Assembly: GCA_001969505.1 (NCBI GenBank) | Contig: LSSK01001207.1 | Coordinates: 1 to 32,779 of the forward strand | DNA from: Zancudomyces culisetae | Lineage: Eukaryota > Kickxellomycota > Harpellomycetes > Harpellales > Legeriomycetaceae | Length of the DNA: 32,779 bases | Direction: 5' to 3' | Shown: positions 31,451 to 32,779 of the stretch, in pieces | How positions within the stretch are numbered: position 1 is the first letter of the stretch | How the letters are laid out: every line of letters starts with the position of its first letter | Program-made: the position numbers and the translations under genes | Notes under the pieces: model-generated | Database searches by the model: none | The model's input: the letters and a program-made list of their open reading frames with translations, nothing else | Told to the model about the DNA's origin: nothing

Positions 31451-32779
31451 ATGAGATTCAAAATATCATGTTTGTCGCTTGTATTGGTATTTGCAGTAGG
31501 CAGTATCACAGGAAAAGTAGAGGGAGAAATAAAACAAATCCGCGGAGCAAATCCAAAAGGTAATGTTTTATTTGTGTTTTTAGTTGTTTTATTCCAATGA
31601 ATAGGAACATAACTATTTTTCTGATAAATATTTTTAAACACTAGATGCTGAAAGGTATGTGGCAGATAAAGACGGTAAATTCTCCTGCTTTGATGGTAAG
31701 AAAAAAATACCAATAGCGTGGGTGAACGACGATTATTGCGATTGTGAAGACGGCTCAGATGAGCCTGGAACGTCCGCGTGTAATAATGGTAAATTTTATT
31801 GCCGAAATGAGGGATATAAGCCAGCTCTTATAGATGCCCGCCAGGTTAACGACGGAGTCTGCGAAGAAGAGTGTTGTGATGGTAGCGATGAGTGGAGTGG
31901 GCTCGTGCGGTGTGAGAATAGGTGTCTAGAGCTTGCTAAGCGGGACGTGGAGAAGGAGTTGCAGAAACAAGAAACAGAGAAAGTTGGAGGTGCAGTCAAG
32001 GCACAACTTGTCGACAAAGCGAAGGTATTAATTGTTGAGAAAGGAATTGAAGTAGAAAAATTGGAGGCTGAAAAGCAAGAGGCTGAAAAGAAATTTGAAG
32101 AAAATCAAAAGAAGAAGGAGGAGTTAGAAAAGGTAGAAAACAAGATAATTGAAGAAAATAAAGAGAAGGGGCGAGTAAGGAAGCTAGAGCTCTCAAAGAG
32201 GCATATCAAAGCAGCCGTCAAGCTACGAAGAGATAGTAATGAGGAGCTAAAAGAGGCAAAGGGGAGGGTGATGGAGCTAATGAAAATTATGAGGGATATT
32301 GAGCAAAACAGAAACAAGGAATTTAACGACGAAGCTGTAAAGGCGGCAGTTGATGGGTTTGAGGAGTTTTTGCGGTACAACTATGATTCCAAGAAGCAAT
32401 TGGAGGAGTATGAGAACCAACAAAAGCAAGAAAATAAAGAGGAGAAGGAGAAGGACAAGGATAATGACGAGAAAGAGGAGGAGGGTAAAGAAGCAAAGAA
32501 AGAAAGTAATGGTAGTGTCAATGAACAGGGGCAAGAGGAAGAGGAAGCTGGGGATGACGACTTTGAGGCTGTGTTTAGACAGGCAAGAAACACGCAACAC
32601 GACGCAGAAAGGACAAAAGCAAATTTCGTTAAATTGACAGAAATTCTTGGAAAGTTAGAGGCGGAGTATAACCGTAATTATCACGATCTGGTTGTCAAAG
32701 GAGGAACAGGTGAATATGTAAGTCTCATAGAAAAATATAGGGCCAGGGATAGTAAGAAGTATAGCCAAAAACATACAGA
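31451..32779 (+). CDS. GTB1: Glucosidase II beta subunit GTB1 (PRKCSH homologue), C-terminus cut off by right edge
   Basis: ER-luminal regulatory subunit that holds glucosidase II in the ER and aids trimming of glucose from N-glycans. Exon 1 is 31451-31559 and exon 2 starts at 31645; the 85 bp phase-1 intron ends in ACACTAG. Residues 1-25 form a signal peptide. IRGANPKDAERY is followed by the two Cys-rich LDL-receptor-A-like repeats: Cys51 to Cys82 with DDYCDCEDGSDEPGTSAC, and Cys89 to Cys114 with VNDGVCEEECCDGSDEW. A long Lys/Glu-rich coiled coil covers about 135-370 with an acidic patch, EEEEAGDDDFE. The mannose-6-phosphate-receptor-like (MRH) C-terminal domain is not reached. A GTAAGT at 32718 just after GEY could be a further intron donor; the read-through sequence after it looks less like the family. 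Confidence 0.93.

Overview
The window is nuclear DNA from an ascomycete yeast, most likely a Saccharomycotina lineage outside the Saccharomycetaceae. It is AT-rich, and its housekeeping genes are short and split by small spliceosomal introns (about 70-180 bp, GTAAGT/GTATGT-type donors, CTAAC or CTAAAT branch-like motifs). I count 15 introns in nine of the twelve genes. A complex I subunit (NDUFB8), an NME6-type nucleoside diphosphate kinase and a kinesin-4-like motor are present; S. cerevisiae lacks complex I and, as far as I know, the other two. CTG falls at conserved leucine positions in the GDI1, kinesin and NDUFB8 proteins, so this is not a CTG-Ser lineage. The species cannot be named from the sequence.

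Layout, left to right. A kinesin-4-like gene (minus, C-terminus beyond the left edge) is separated by an unusually long 4.5 kb gene-free stretch from SYF1 (plus, NineTeen-complex splicing factor). SYF1 converges on DDI1 (minus, ubiquitin shuttle with a retroviral-type aspartic protease fold). DDI1 diverges from GOS1 (plus, Golgi Qb-SNARE, four exons), which converges on an unrecognised two-exon gene (minus). That gene shares a 218 bp divergent promoter with a mitochondrial NME6-like NDP kinase (plus, four exons).

From 19.1 to 23.9 kb lie two minus-strand membrane proteins of the sphingomyelin-synthase-like PAP2_C family. Both keep the His/His/Asp catalytic set, and 2.8 kb of non-coding DNA separates them. 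A further 2.2 kb without genes leads to GDI1 (plus, Rab GDP-dissociation inhibitor, whose start codon is isolated by an intron). Then come NDUFB8 (plus) and, converging on it, OST1 (minus, oligosaccharyltransferase ribophorin I). OST1 shares a 431 bp divergent promoter with GTB1 (plus, glucosidase II beta, running off the right edge).

Several genes act along the secretory pathway: OST1 and GTB1 in transfer and trimming of N-glycans, GOS1 and GDI1 in vesicle traffic, and the two PAP2_C proteins probably in sphingolipid head-group exchange. I found no tRNA, rRNA, transposon or CRISPR array. The least expected items are the PAP2_C pair, an Ino2/Ino4-like E-box seen near both of their upstream regions, the large gene-free gaps, the G-run tracts, and dipeptide-coding hexanucleotide repeats.
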